Shown here: piece by piece, positions 8,825 through 17,306 of the stretch | How the letters are laid out: the number at the start of each line of letters is the position of its first letter | Numbering within the stretch: the stretch's first letter is position 1 | Assembly (NCBI GenBank): GCA_963745405.1 | Contig: CAVUWY010000002.1 | Location: forward strand, 1,736,001-1,800,000 | Length of the DNA stretch: 64,000 nt | Direction: 5' to 3' | From: C-114 sp963745405 | Lineage (GTDB): Bacteria; Chloroflexota; Limnocylindria; Limnocylindrales; CSP1-4 | Made by a program: the position numbers and the translations under genes | Notes under the pieces: model-generated | Database searches by the model: none | What the model was told of the DNA's origin: nothing | The model's input: only the letters and a program-made list of their open reading frames with translations

Positions 8825-9910
8825 TCAGCGGCGGGCGTCGGGGTTCGGCAGCATGATGTCGTCGATGGCCCGGACGAGATCCCAGTACGAGGCGATGAAC
8901 GCGCGCAGCGTCCGCACCGTTGCCCCGTACGAGTCGAACTCCTCGCTCGTCAGCCCGTCGGGTCGGTAGGCTCGACCGAAGTCCGGGACCCCCTCGAGGG
9001 CCGCGAGATGAGCGGCCGGCACCGGTTCGTCGAAGCGTGACTCGATCGCGATACCCGAGGCGTTGAACCGCCGCTGCCAGGCCCACGGCATCGTGAGGCT
9101 GACGTCGCCGCCGACGAGCTCGGTCCAGTGGAGCCGATTGCGGTAGGCGGCGGCCAGCAGCCGCGTCCGGTATCCGCGCTCCCGATAGACCGCGGCCGCC
9201 TGCTTGAAGGCGGCGATCCCGGCCCAGTCGAGGGCGGCCGGGTCGAGGACGATGTCGTCGCGCTCGCAGACGGCCTTCATCCAGTCATCCAGGCGCCCGA
9301 TCATGATGGTGCAGACCGGGCTCATCGTCGTCACGTCACCGCCGGACGCGGCGCGTCGCTCGAGGCCGCGCTCCACGGCCGCCCCGACGGCGAGCGCCTG
9401 GGGCACCGTGAAGGACACCGTCGCGTTGATCGAGATCCCGAGTGCCGTCGCCTCCTCGATCGCCACGAGTCCGGCGGCGGTGGCCGGGAACTTGACCTGG
9501 ATGTTGGGGGCGAGGGCCGCGAAGCGGATGCCCTGGGCCAGCATCCGGTCGCTGTCGCGGTGGAGGGTCGGGTCGGTCTGGATGGAGAGGCGTCCCTTCC
9601 GGCCCTGCTCGCGGTCGTAGATCGGGCGCAGGATCGCCGCCCCGCGGACTGCCATCTCCTCGGCCACCCGCCAGGTGATGTCGACGTCGGTCGCCGTCGG
9701 CGAGGCCGCGTACAGCTCGAGGATCCGCGGCCGCCACGTGTCGAGCTCCTTGCGCAGGACCTCCCCGACGATGGTCGGGTTCGAGGTCGCCCCGACGGCG
9801 CCCCGAGCGACGGCGTACTCGAGCTCGCCGACCGCACACGAATCGTTCCAGTACTCGGTCGGCGTCGACGCCGCCATCCGGGCCAGCGGTTCGTCGGCGG
9901 CGTCGATCAC
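8825..9910 (-). CDS. Transaldolase-like protein
   Basis: A 361-aa class I aldolase of the transaldolase family. Near the N-terminus, WNDSCAVGELEYAV and GATSNPTIV match the family start, and IQVKFPAT holds the Schiff-base Lys. It is longer than TalC/FsaA (about 220 aa) and closer to the long transaldolase/Tal-like group. It is last in the pot-type operon and overlaps the IolE-like gene by four bases. It may cleave or exchange a carbon unit of a sugar phosphate derived from the island's substrate; a standard pentose-phosphate role is the alternative. Confidence 0.85.
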   Translation of the reverse strand: MIDAADEPLARMAASTPTEYWNDSCAVGELEYAVARGAVGATSNPTIVGEVLRKELDTWRPRILELYAASPTATDVDITWRVAEEMAVRGAAILRPIYDREQGRKGRLSIQTDPTLHRDSDRMLAQGIRFAALAPNIQVKFPATAAGLVAIEEATALGISINATVSFTVPQALAVGAAVERGLERRAASGGDVTTMSPVCTIMIGRLDDWMKAVCERDDIVLDPAALDWAGIAAFKQAAAVYRERGYRTRLLAAAYRNRLHWTELVGGDVSLTMPWAWQRRFNASGIAIESRFDEPVPAAHLAALEGVPDFGRAYRPDGLTSEEFDSYGATVRTLRAFIASYWDLVRAIDDIMLPNPDARR

Positions 9911-10836
9911 AGGCCGAGCGCCCGCAGGTACTCACGATTGGCCCGCTGGCCGGCGATGACCGAGGCCGGCGTGTCGCTGGAGCGCAGGGCCTGGTCCTGT
10001 TCGATGACGAGCCAGCCGGAGTAGCCGTCGGCGCGGAGCTGGGCGATGACCTCGTCGATCCCCGAATCGCCGACGCCGAGCTGGCAGAAGACGCCGCGGG
10101 CGAGGGCGTCCTCGAGTCCCAGCCCCTCGTCCTTGACGCCCTGCATCACCGCCAGCCGACAGTCCTTGATATGGACGTGGCGGATGATCTCGCGGTAGTC
10201 GCGGGCGGCCTGCACCGGGTCGGCTCCGCCGAAGCGAAAGTGGCCGGTATCGAGGCAGAGCCCCACCACCGAGGGATCGATCGCGTCGGCGACCCGGGCG
10301 ATCTCGTCGGCGGTCTCCACGTAGGTCCCGGCATGGGGATGGAGGACGGGCTCGAACCCTGCGGCCCGGCAGGTCTCGGCGGCGCGGTGGAGGTTGTCGA
10401 CGAGGGTCCGGAACCGGGTCGGGCTCAACCAGGTCTCGGGGTGCTCGGCGATCCGACCGGAGAATGCCCGCCGGTCGGCCTCGTCGAAGTGGTCCGAGAG
10501 GACGGCGAAGGGGTGGGAACCGGACGGCGTCCCGTCGGCGATGAGGCGGAGCGTCTCCGCGAGCCAGGCTCGATCCTCCGCGACCTTCTCCGCTCGGCTG
10601 AAATGCTGGGGCAGGAAGGCCCCGACGAGCTCGAGCCCGCGCGAGGAGAGACGATCGTGGACCTGCCGGCCGTCGCCCATGTAGCCCGGTGAGCCGAGCT
10701 CGGTCCCGTCGAACCCGATATCGACCATCCAGTCGAGCATGTCGTCGGGCTCCGGCATCCACGCGTCATCCTGGAGGATCTCGTCGACCCCGAACGACAC
10801 GGGCGCGCTGGCGACACGCATCTCAGCGGCGGACAT
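9907..10836 (-). CDS. IolE-like inosose dehydratase / sugar phosphate isomerase
   Basis: A 309-aa TIM-barrel protein of the xylose-isomerase-like superfamily, closest in layout to myo-inosose-2 dehydratase. It opens with ASAPVSFGVDE and contains HPHAGTYVET, CLDTGHFRFGG and HVHIKDC, which supply the metal-binding Glu/Asp/His residues. IolE converts 2-keto-myo-inositol to the trione-type product that IolD hydrolyses, and IolD is encoded about 16 kb away in the same island. It follows the alcohol dehydrogenase by 24 bases and overlaps the transaldolase-like gene by four. Function as IolE is likely but could be another isomerase. Confidence 0.82.
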   Translation of the reverse strand: MSAAEMRVASAPVSFGVDEILQDDAWMPEPDDMLDWMVDIGFDGTELGSPGYMGDGRQVHDRLSSRGLELVGAFLPQHFSRAEKVAEDRAWLAETLRLIADGTPSGSHPFAVLSDHFDEADRRAFSGRIAEHPETWLSPTRFRTLVDNLHRAAETCRAAGFEPVLHPHAGTYVETADEIARVADAIDPSVVGLCLDTGHFRFGGADPVQAARDYREIIRHVHIKDCRLAVMQGVKDEGLGLEDALARGVFCQLGVGDSGIDEVIAQLRADGYSGWLVIEQDQALRSSDTPASVIAGQRANREYLRALGL

Positions 10837-10860
10837 CCGAACCCTCCACGCTCCGACCGG

Positions 10861-11862
10861 TCACGGTCTGATGACGATCTTCACGGCCTCGCCCGACCGG
10901 AGCCGGCCGATCCCGTCCAGGGTGTCGTCGAGCCCGATGGTGGCGGTGATCATCGGGGCGAGCCCGAGCTGGCCGCTCTCGACGAGCCGGATCGCGGCGG
11001 GGAAGGTGAAGTTCGAGATGTACGAGCCGAAGATGGCGAGGCCCTTCTCGACGATCTCCACCTGGTGCAGGGGCGGCCGGGCGTTCCCGTTCATGCCGAA
11101 GACGATGACGCGGGCGCCCATCCCGGCCGCCTCGATCGCCTGGGGGAGGACGCTGCCGACCGCATCGACGACGACATCCGCCCCGGCCGGCATGATCTCG
11201 GCCCGGCTGGCTGCCCACTCGTCCGGTGTGAGGACGTCGTCCGCGCCGAGCGCCCTGGCGACCGGGGCGCGGGCGGGGCTCGGTTCGACGACGACGATCC
11301 GGGCCGCACCGGCGGCATGGAAGACGGCGGTGAAGAGGCAGCCGATGGCGCCCGCTCCGAAGACGACGACCGACTCGCCCGGCCGGAGCGCCGCCCGGTT
11401 CGTCCCGTTGACGACGCAGGCAAGGGGCTCGACGAGGGCGGCGAGCTCGGCCGGCACGTCGTCGGAGATCGAGTAGACGCTGTTCGCCGGGGCGGTCACG
11501 TATTCGGCGAGCGCACCGTCGCGGTGGACTCCGAGGGCCACGATGTTCGTGCAGTTGGCCGGCCGGCCCGCCCGGCAGGAGTCGCAGGCACCGCACTTCG
11601 GATCGGGATCGCAGACGACCCGGCTGCCTACGGCGAGATCCCTGACCGCCGATCCGACCGCCCGGATGCGACCGACGAATTCGTGACCGACGATGACCGG
11701 CGGGGTCGACGGGTGGCCGGGCGGGACGTTGATGATCTGGACGTCGGACCCGCAGATCCCGCACGCCTCGACCTCGATGAGGACCTCGTCGGCGGCAGGG
11801 ACCGGATCCGGCACGTCCTTGACGACGAGCCGACCCTCACCCTCGAAGACAGCAGCACGCAC
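10861..11862 (-). CDS. Zinc-dependent medium-chain alcohol dehydrogenase
   Basis: A 333-aa MDR-family dehydrogenase. EACGICGSD and GHEFVGR hold the catalytic zinc ligands, CGACDSCRAGRPANC holds the four structural-zinc cysteines, and VVVFGAGAIGC is the NAD(P) site. Most like sorbitol/L-threonine 3-dehydrogenases. In this operon it probably oxidises a polyol or cyclitol hydroxyl, or an aldehyde-level intermediate. It lies 87 bases downstream of the LLM oxidoreductase gene and 24 bases before the IolE-like gene. Confidence 0.88.
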   Translation of the reverse strand: MRAAVFEGEGRLVVKDVPDPVPAADEVLIEVEACGICGSDVQIINVPPGHPSTPPVIVGHEFVGRIRAVGSAVRDLAVGSRVVCDPDPKCGACDSCRAGRPANCTNIVALGVHRDGALAEYVTAPANSVYSISDDVPAELAALVEPLACVVNGTNRAALRPGESVVVFGAGAIGCLFTAVFHAAGAARIVVVEPSPARAPVARALGADDVLTPDEWAASRAEIMPAGADVVVDAVGSVLPQAIEAAGMGARVIVFGMNGNARPPLHQVEIVEKGLAIFGSYISNFTFPAAIRLVESGQLGLAPMITATIGLDDTLDGIGRLRSGEAVKIVIRP

Positions 11863-11949
11863 CAGGCGACCTCCGATCCGGCGGCAGCGCGGGCCGCATC
11901 CACCATCGTCCTACCCCGACGGCCGGCGGCCTCCCGCGGCGGGAGCGCG

Positions 11950-12969
11950 TCATGCGAGCCCCTCCCGGGCGAATCCGGCCAGTCGGTCCATCGTCTCGTC
12001 GTCGAGCGGGGAGGGCTGGTCGATGACCACCTCCTCGGCCCCGGCCGCGCGCCAGCCGCGCAGGTGACCGGCCACGACCGACGCCGTATCGGCGAGCGGC
12101 GAGCTCGCCGCCCAGCCTCGGGCCCGCTCATCGCCGCCGCCGTACCGCCCGAGCGTCCTGGCGAGGGCATCGACCGCCGCCGCGCGGGAGCTCCGGATCA
12201 TCACCGGCGGGATGCCGACGGTCCGCCGGATCGAAGCCGGGTCACGGCCGACATCGGCGCACCATCGATCGAGGACGCCGTTGCGCCGGGCGTAGTCGTC
12301 GGGTATGCCTTCACCGTTCCATATGTCGGCGAAGCGGGCGACGATGCGGAGCGCGCGCTTCTCCCCGTTGCCGGCGATGAGCAGCGGCATCCGCGCCTGC
12401 AATGGAGCCGGATCGTTGCGCATGCCGACCGCCCGGATCCAGCGCCCGTCGTAGGTCACGGTCGCTCCGTCGAGCATGCCGCGGGCCACCGTGGCGGCCT
12501 CCTCGAGCCGGCTGATGCGATCGCCGAGCGGCAGGTCGTCGTAGCCGAAGGCGCGCGTCTCCGGTTCGTGCCAGCCGGCCCCGATGCCGAGCATCGCCCG
12601 GCCCCGGCTGGCATGGTCGAGCGCAGTCGCCATCCTGACCAGCAGCCCGACGTTGCGATAGCCGACGGCCGACACCATCGTCCCGAGCGCGATCCGTGAC
12701 GTCCGACCGGCCCAGGCGGCCAGCACCATCCAGCCGTCGAAGACCGGGCCGGCCGGTCCGACGACGGGACCGTCGGCGTCGCCGAGGACCGGCATGAAGT
12801 GGTCGTTGGCGAAGAGGCTCGAGAAACCGAGAGCCTCGATCCGCTCGGCGGCGGCCATCAGGTCGGGCCAGTCGATCCCCATGCTCCAGACCTGGAAACC
12901 GATCCGGATTGGTTCGTCCGGGCCGGGTCGTGGACCGAGCAGGCCGCGGCCGTCGGACCCCGCGATCAC
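11950..12969 (-). CDS. LLM-class flavin-dependent oxidoreductase
   Basis: A 339-aa luciferase-like TIM-barrel enzyme. It starts PIRIGFQVWSMGIDWPDL and has LFANDHF, LGTMVSAVGYRN and GIGAGWHEPETRAFGY, all typical of F420- or FMN-dependent LLM proteins. The GTG start is chosen because it overlaps the stop of the preceding permease gene as GTGA; the 100-residue extension upstream is the shadow of that permease. It is co-operonic with a polyamine-type ABC importer, so it may oxidise the imported compound (for example at an amine or C-H bond). Cofactor and substrate are unknown. Confidence 0.87.
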   Translation of the reverse strand: MIAGSDGRGLLGPRPGPDEPIRIGFQVWSMGIDWPDLMAAAERIEALGFSSLFANDHFMPVLGDADGPVVGPAGPVFDGWMVLAAWAGRTSRIALGTMVSAVGYRNVGLLVRMATALDHASRGRAMLGIGAGWHEPETRAFGYDDLPLGDRISRLEEAATVARGMLDGATVTYDGRWIRAVGMRNDPAPLQARMPLLIAGNGEKRALRIVARFADIWNGEGIPDDYARRNGVLDRWCADVGRDPASIRRTVGIPPVMIRSSRAAAVDALARTLGRYGGGDERARGWAASSPLADTASVVAGHLRGWRAAGAEEVVIDQPSPLDDETMDRLAGFAREGLA

Positions 12970-13814
12970 TCCGCCGTCCGGCGCCGCAGTCGACGTCCGC
13001 CGGCGAGCAGCACCGAGCCGATCACGACCGCCGACAACGTCGCGACGAGGATGACGGTCGCGATCGCGTTGACCTCGGGCGTCACCCCGAACTTGATCTG
13101 GGTGTAGATGTAGAGCGGCAGGGTCTGCTGGGGGCCGATCGTGAAGAACGTGATGACGAACTCGTCGATCGACAGGGTGACGCAGAGAAGCGCGCCGGCC
13201 AGGATCGCCGGCGCGATGAGCGGCAGGACGATGTACCGAAGGGTCCGCCACGGGCTCGCCCCGAGGTCGGCCGCCGCCCATTCGAGACGGCGATCGAAGC
13301 CCTGCAGCCGCGAGGCGACGATGAGGACGACGAATGGGATCGTGAACACGAGGTGACCGGCGACCACCGTGTACAGGCCGAGCTGGAGGTGGAGCGCCTG
13401 ACGGAAGAAGATCAGGAGCCCGATCCCGATGAGGAAGCCCGGGATCATTATCGGCATCGTGAAGGCGAGCCGAAGGGTGCCCGGGGCGCGGACGCCGCCG
13501 CGCACGAGCGGGAACGCGACCATGGTGCCGATGATCGAGGCGATGATCGTCACGACGATGGCGATCTCGATCGAGGTGAGCAGCGCGGTCTGGATCGCCG
13601 TATCCGAGAGGAGCACCTGGTACCAGTGCAGGGTCAGCCCGGTGATCGGCAGGCCCGGTGTCGAGGCGTCCTCGAACGAGAAGAGGATGAGGAAGGCGAT
13701 CGGCAGGTAGAGGAAGGCCAGCACCGCCCCGGTCAGGACGATCAGCGACCAGCGAGTCTGCCGGGCGAATCGGCTGACCGGCATCGTCTCGAGCGGGCTG
13801 ACCTTCCTAGCCAC
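12966..13814 (-). CDS. ABC transporter permease, PotC-like
   Basis: A 282-aa inner-membrane permease with six or so hydrophobic segments and the EAA-type cytoplasmic loop ASRLQGFDRRLEWAAADLGA followed by SPWRTLRYIVLPLI. The sequence is typical of PotC, the second permease of spermidine/putrescine-type importers. It overlaps PotB-like by eight bases upstream and the LLM gene by four downstream. It forms the channel with PotB; energy comes from the PotA-like ATPase. Confidence 0.9.
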   Translation of the reverse strand: MARKVSPLETMPVSRFARQTRWSLIVLTGAVLAFLYLPIAFLILFSFEDASTPGLPITGLTLHWYQVLLSDTAIQTALLTSIEIAIVVTIIASIIGTMVAFPLVRGGVRAPGTLRLAFTMPIMIPGFLIGIGLLIFFRQALHLQLGLYTVVAGHLVFTIPFVVLIVASRLQGFDRRLEWAAADLGASPWRTLRYIVLPLIAPAILAGALLCVTLSIDEFVITFFTIGPQQTLPLYIYTQIKFGVTPEVNAIATVILVATLSAVVIGSVLLAGGRRLRRRTAE

Positions 13815-14724
13815 TGGTGACCACGTCCTCCACCCGGAAGGACTTCCGGAACACGATCATGACCACGGTCACGAAGGCGGCGATGATGATCGCCAGTGCG
13901 GCGCCCTCGGCGAACTGCGCCTGTCGGAGGTAGTTCACGACGAGGTTCGCGATAAGGCTGCTCTGGGCCCCGCCGACCAGCGTCGGCGTCAGGAACTCGC
14001 CGAGGATCGGGATGAACACGAAGATGCAGGCAGTGATGATCCCGGCCCGGATCTGCGGCAGGAGTATGTGGCGGAAGGCCTGGATCGGCCGCGCCCCGAG
14101 GTCCTGGGCGGCATTGAGCTGGGTGAAGTCGAACTTCTCCAGCGACGCGTAGAGGGCCAGCAGGGCGAACGGGAAGTAGATGTAGGTGAGTACGACGAAC
14201 ACGCCCGGGTCGTCGTAGTTGAACAGGTCCGACGGCGTGCTGATGAGCCCGACGCCCATGAGGAACTGGTTGAGCGCGCCGTGCTCGCCGAGGATCGCCT
14301 GCCAGGCGTAGACGCGGACCAGGTAGCTGGTCCAGAACGGGACGATGACTGCGAGCAGGATCACCCGCTGGGTGATCCTGCCGGTGTAGCGGACGAGGAA
14401 GTAGGCGAATGGCAGGCCGATGGCCAGCGCTGCCGCCGTGACGAGCGAGCCCATGATCAGGGTCTTGAGGAACGTCCGAAGGTACGTCCCCTCGAGGAAG
14501 AACCGGGCGTAGTTGTCGAGATTCCAGTCGACGACGACCTTGAAGTCGTTGTTCGTGCGCCAGAAACTGAACACGAACATGATCCCCATGGGGACGAGGA
14601 AGAGGAACAGGAGCACGGCGAGGCCCGGCAGGGCGGGGACCGCCCTGCCGAATCGAGCACCGATCGAGTTGGAGGCGCCCGCGAGAGGGGCCGAACCGGC
14701 CTCCTCGCGGGCGTCGGCTGTCAT
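13807..14724 (-). CDS. ABC transporter permease, PotB-like
   Basis: A 305-aa membrane protein with an N-terminal membrane segment (LPGLAVLLFLFLVPMGIMFV) and five further hydrophobic helices. The EAA loop reads LNAAQDLGARPIQAFRHILL. Partner of the PotC-like permease. It begins 28 bases after the substrate-binding protein gene and its end overlaps the PotC-like start. The usual family length is about 280-310 aa, so it is complete. Confidence 0.9.
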   Translation of the reverse strand: MTADAREEAGSAPLAGASNSIGARFGRAVPALPGLAVLLFLFLVPMGIMFVFSFWRTNNDFKVVVDWNLDNYARFFLEGTYLRTFLKTLIMGSLVTAAALAIGLPFAYFLVRYTGRITQRVILLAVIVPFWTSYLVRVYAWQAILGEHGALNQFLMGVGLISTPSDLFNYDDPGVFVVLTYIYFPFALLALYASLEKFDFTQLNAAQDLGARPIQAFRHILLPQIRAGIITACIFVFIPILGEFLTPTLVGGAQSSLIANLVVNYLRQAQFAEGAALAIIIAAFVTVVMIVFRKSFRVEDVVTSG

Positions 14725-14752
14725 CGCCTGGAGTCCCTGTCGTCGACAGCCG

Positions 14753-15943
14753 CTAGGAGCCGAAGACGTCGTTGAACGCTGCGATGACCTTCTGGGTCGA
14801 TGAGCCGGGGCCCTTGAGGGTCATGGTGTTGACCGTCTCGGGCTTGTTGTAGAGCAGGTGGTCGGCCAGCTCCTGCTGACCCTGGTTGATCAGCAGCTTG
14901 TAGGCGGCCTCGTTGAACAGGGGCCGCCGGTTGATCATGAAGTTGGCCGCGACGTACTCGGCCTGCTCGTGAACCTCGAGGAACGGCAGGAGCAGGTTGT
15001 TGTTGGCACCACCGTGGACGAGCATCTCGCTGTCCATCCAGCCGATGGAGCCTTCCTTGGGCGTGTACGTCGTGAGCTTCGGGCCGCCCTGGTCCATGAC
15101 GGCGGTGTCGGCACCGAGGTTGATGGTGGCGATCCAGGCCTCGCCGTTCTTGAGAGCGGCCACCGTGTCGGTCGCCTGCGGGGCCAGGCGCAGGATGTTC
15201 GGCTTGAGCTGGACGAGCAGGGCTTTCGCCTGGGCGATCTCGGCGTCCGTCATGTTGTACGGGTCCTTGACGCCGGCGGCCTTGCCCATGTAGGCCATGA
15301 CTTCGACGGGCTGGTCTTCGACGACCACCCGCTTCTTGTACTTCGGGTCCAGCAGGAGCTGCCACGAGTCGGCGCCCGGGGTCACATGGGCCGGGTCGTA
15401 GGTGATCTGGATCGGCGCCCAGCCGTTCGGGTAGCCGAGGTAGCCGGCCGGGCTGGTCCAGATGCTGAAGCTGCGGGCGATCGAGAACAGCTGGCTCGAC
15501 ACCTTGAGCGAGTTGATATCGAAGGCGTCGATCAGCTGGCTCTCGTAGTAGTGGGGCACCCACAGGGCGTCACCGGAGACCAGGTCGACCTGGCCACCGA
15601 CCTGCTGGATCTTGGTGTACGCGTCGATGTTGTCGCTGAAGCTCGTGATGTTGGCCTTGATCCCGATATCGGCCGCGATCTTGTCCATCTCGGCCTGATA
15701 CCAGTGGTCGCCCCAGGTCAGCCAGTTGAACGTGCCGGTCGGCCCCGGCGTGGCCGAGGCGGCGGCCTGGGACGCCGCGGCCGTCGCGCCGCCCCCGGCG
15801 GCTGTCGGAGCGACGGTCGCGGGAGCCGCGGTCGCGCCGGACGTACAGGCGGCGAGGAACGCGCCGAGACCGGCGGTTGCTCCGACCGTCCCGGCGAGTT
15901 TCAGGAACTGTCGCCGATCGAGCTGCGGGTTCATGTCAGCCAT
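14753..15943 (-). CDS. Polyamine-type ABC substrate-binding lipoprotein, PotD-like
   Basis: A 396-aa extracytoplasmic binding protein. A twin-arginine motif (DRRQFLKLAG, residues 9-18) precedes a lipobox (LAAC, Cys33), so a Tat-exported lipoprotein is likely, followed by an Ala/Thr-rich linker to about residue 65. Aligned by eye with E. coli PotD, the amine-contacting Glu171 (here in EDQPVEV) and the Trp255-Asp257 pair (here GWMDS) are kept, while Trp229 is not. That argues for a cationic, amine-bearing ligand, though not necessarily a linear polyamine. The ATG is chosen because GGAGGAG lies six bases upstream; an in-frame TTG overlaps that site. Confidence 0.88.
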   Translation of the reverse strand: MADMNPQLDRRQFLKLAGTVGATAGLGAFLAACTSGATAAPATVAPTAAGGGATAAASQAAASATPGPTGTFNWLTWGDHWYQAEMDKIAADIGIKANITSFSDNIDAYTKIQQVGGQVDLVSGDALWVPHYYESQLIDAFDINSLKVSSQLFSIARSFSIWTSPAGYLGYPNGWAPIQITYDPAHVTPGADSWQLLLDPKYKKRVVVEDQPVEVMAYMGKAAGVKDPYNMTDAEIAQAKALLVQLKPNILRLAPQATDTVAALKNGEAWIATINLGADTAVMDQGGPKLTTYTPKEGSIGWMDSEMLVHGGANNNLLLPFLEVHEQAEYVAANFMINRRPLFNEAAYKLLINQGQQELADHLLYNKPETVNTMTLKGPGSSTQKVIAAFNDVFGS

Positions 15944-15967
15944 TCCATGCTCCTCCAATCGGTGTGG

Positions 15968-17053
15968 CTACTCCCGGATCAGCGCGGCGTTCTCCGTCCG
16001 CCACCATACGCATACCTCCTCTCCCAGTACCCGTTGTCTGTCATCGGTGGGATCCCGGATGCCATGGGGTTTTACCGCTACGACCTCCCCGGCTGCCGTT
16101 GCGACCGTGATCCGCGTGTGATTGCCGAGGAATGCGACGTTGACGACGGTACCCGGCAGGCCCCGGACGCCATCCGCCGCGTCGGTCGCTTGCAGCATCA
16201 GGAACTCGGGCCGAACCATCAGTGTGGCAGGTCCATCATCGGCATCGGCCGGCGCGTCGACCGTAACGCCACCGGCGAGATCGAGCACGACCCGCGCATC
16301 ACTCCTCCGGACGGTCCCATCCAGGAAGTTCGTGTCGCCGACGAAGTTGGCGACGAACCGACTGGCCGGCTGGTCGTAGACCTCCCGGGGTGTTCCCTCC
16401 TGGAGGACCTTGCCACCCGACATGATGGCGATCCGCGTCGCCATCGAGAGCGCCTCCTCCTGGTCGTGGGTTACGAAGACGAACGTCGTCCCGACCTGGC
16501 GGTGGATCCGGGCGAGCTCGGTCTGCATCTGCTTCCGCAGCTTCAGGTCGAGGGCGCCGAGAGGCTCATCGAGGAGGAGGACGGCCGGCCGCTTGGCCAG
16601 CGCTCGGGCGAGGGCGACCCGCTGCTGCTGACCGCCGGACATCTGCGAGGGCAGTCGGTCGGCGAGGCCACCCAACCCGACGAGCTCGAGGTACTCGCCG
16701 CTGCGGCGAGCGACGTCCGCCTTCGACAGCCCCTCCATCCGCAGGCCGAAGGCCACGTTCTGGGCCACGGTCATGTGGGGAAACAGGGCATAGCTCTGGA
16801 ACACCGTGTTCACGTTGCGCTTGTGCGGCGGCAGCTCCTTGACCGTCCGACCCTCGATCAGGAGGTCGCCAGCGGTCAGCGGGATGAACCCGCCGATGAG
16901 ATTCAAGGTGGTTGTCTTGCCGCAGCCCGAGGGTCCCAGGAGGCAGTAGAACTCGCCGGCGGCGATCGTCATCGAGACGTCGTCGAGGGCGACCGCATCC
17001 CCGTATCGCTTGGTGGCATGGCGCAACTCGATCGCGGGTATCGCGTCAGGCAC
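15968..17053 (-). CDS. ABC transporter ATP-binding protein, PotA-like
   Basis: About 361 aa. Walker A is GPSGCGKT (40-47), the signature is MSGGQQQR (138-145), Walker B is VLLLDEP (158-164) and the switch His is in FVTHDQEEALSM. A C-terminal TOBE-like regulatory domain follows from about 270. It powers the PotB/C-like permeases. I use the GTG with GAGAGG six bases upstream, giving the usual PotA length; a GTG 51 bases further upstream is also open but has no ribosome site. First gene of the eight-gene minus-strand operon, divergent from the CehA-like gene, with an operator in between. Confidence 0.9.
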   Translation of the reverse strand: MPDAIPAIELRHATKRYGDAVALDDVSMTIAAGEFYCLLGPSGCGKTTTLNLIGGFIPLTAGDLLIEGRTVKELPPHKRNVNTVFQSYALFPHMTVAQNVAFGLRMEGLSKADVARRSGEYLELVGLGGLADRLPSQMSGGQQQRVALARALAKRPAVLLLDEPLGALDLKLRKQMQTELARIHRQVGTTFVFVTHDQEEALSMATRIAIMSGGKVLQEGTPREVYDQPASRFVANFVGDTNFLDGTVRRSDARVVLDLAGGVTVDAPADADDGPATLMVRPEFLMLQATDAADGVRGLPGTVVNVAFLGNHTRITVATAAGEVVAVKPHGIRDPTDDRQRVLGEEVCVWWRTENAALIRE

Positions 17054-17225
17054 CGGCGGCCTCTCGTGCGGCCCCGCTCGAGGTCGTTCGGACCGCCGGT
17101 CCACCGACTCGGTGGCGAGCGGCGGCCGGGGGCTCCGTGGATCCCTTGCTCACGCAGTCGCCGACGTGGCTCGGGCTGTGGCATCGCGCAGGGCTCCAGG
17201 TCGCCCGACTGCCATCGGATCCCTC

Positions 17226-17254
17226 TTGTGCAACCGTTTGTACGATGCTAGCGT
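17226..17254 (+). promoter_or_regulatory. Candidate promoter of the first CehA-like gene
   Basis: TTGTGC (17226-17231) and TAGCGT (17249-17254) are separated by 17 bases, reading toward the CehA-like gene. The LacI-type operator lies between and over them, so a bound repressor would block this promoter as well as the divergent pot-type one. The -10 is weak. Confidence 0.4.
17229..17242. promoter_or_regulatory. LacI-family operator 1 (pot operon / CehA-like divergent promoters)
   Basis: TGCAACCGTTTGTA is an imperfect palindrome with a CG centre. Its 12-base core GCAACCGTTTGT shares the half-site GCAACCG with operators at 21100 and 28988. It begins three bases downstream of the pot-operon -10 and also covers the divergent CehA-like promoter. 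The most likely binder is the LacI protein encoded at 19881-20972. Confidence 0.72.
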
Positions 17255-17273
17255 CAGGCTGGAGGCCCGTCAA
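17245..17273 (-). promoter_or_regulatory. Promoter of the pot-type operon
   Basis: On the minus strand TTGACG (17273-17268) and TAGCAT (17250-17245) are 17 bases apart, a good sigma-70-type promoter. The operator starts three bases after the -10, covering the expected transcription start. The same TTGACG plus downstream operator arrangement is seen before iolD and lacI. Confidence 0.6.
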
Positions 17274-17306
17274 TACGGGTATCGCGAGCACGGTGTGAGG
17301 TCCTCG

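Noticed and set aside
14858..17251. A 797-codon plus-strand open frame over potD and potA
   Set aside because: Antisense shadow; the PotD and PotA motifs on the minus strand are unambiguous.
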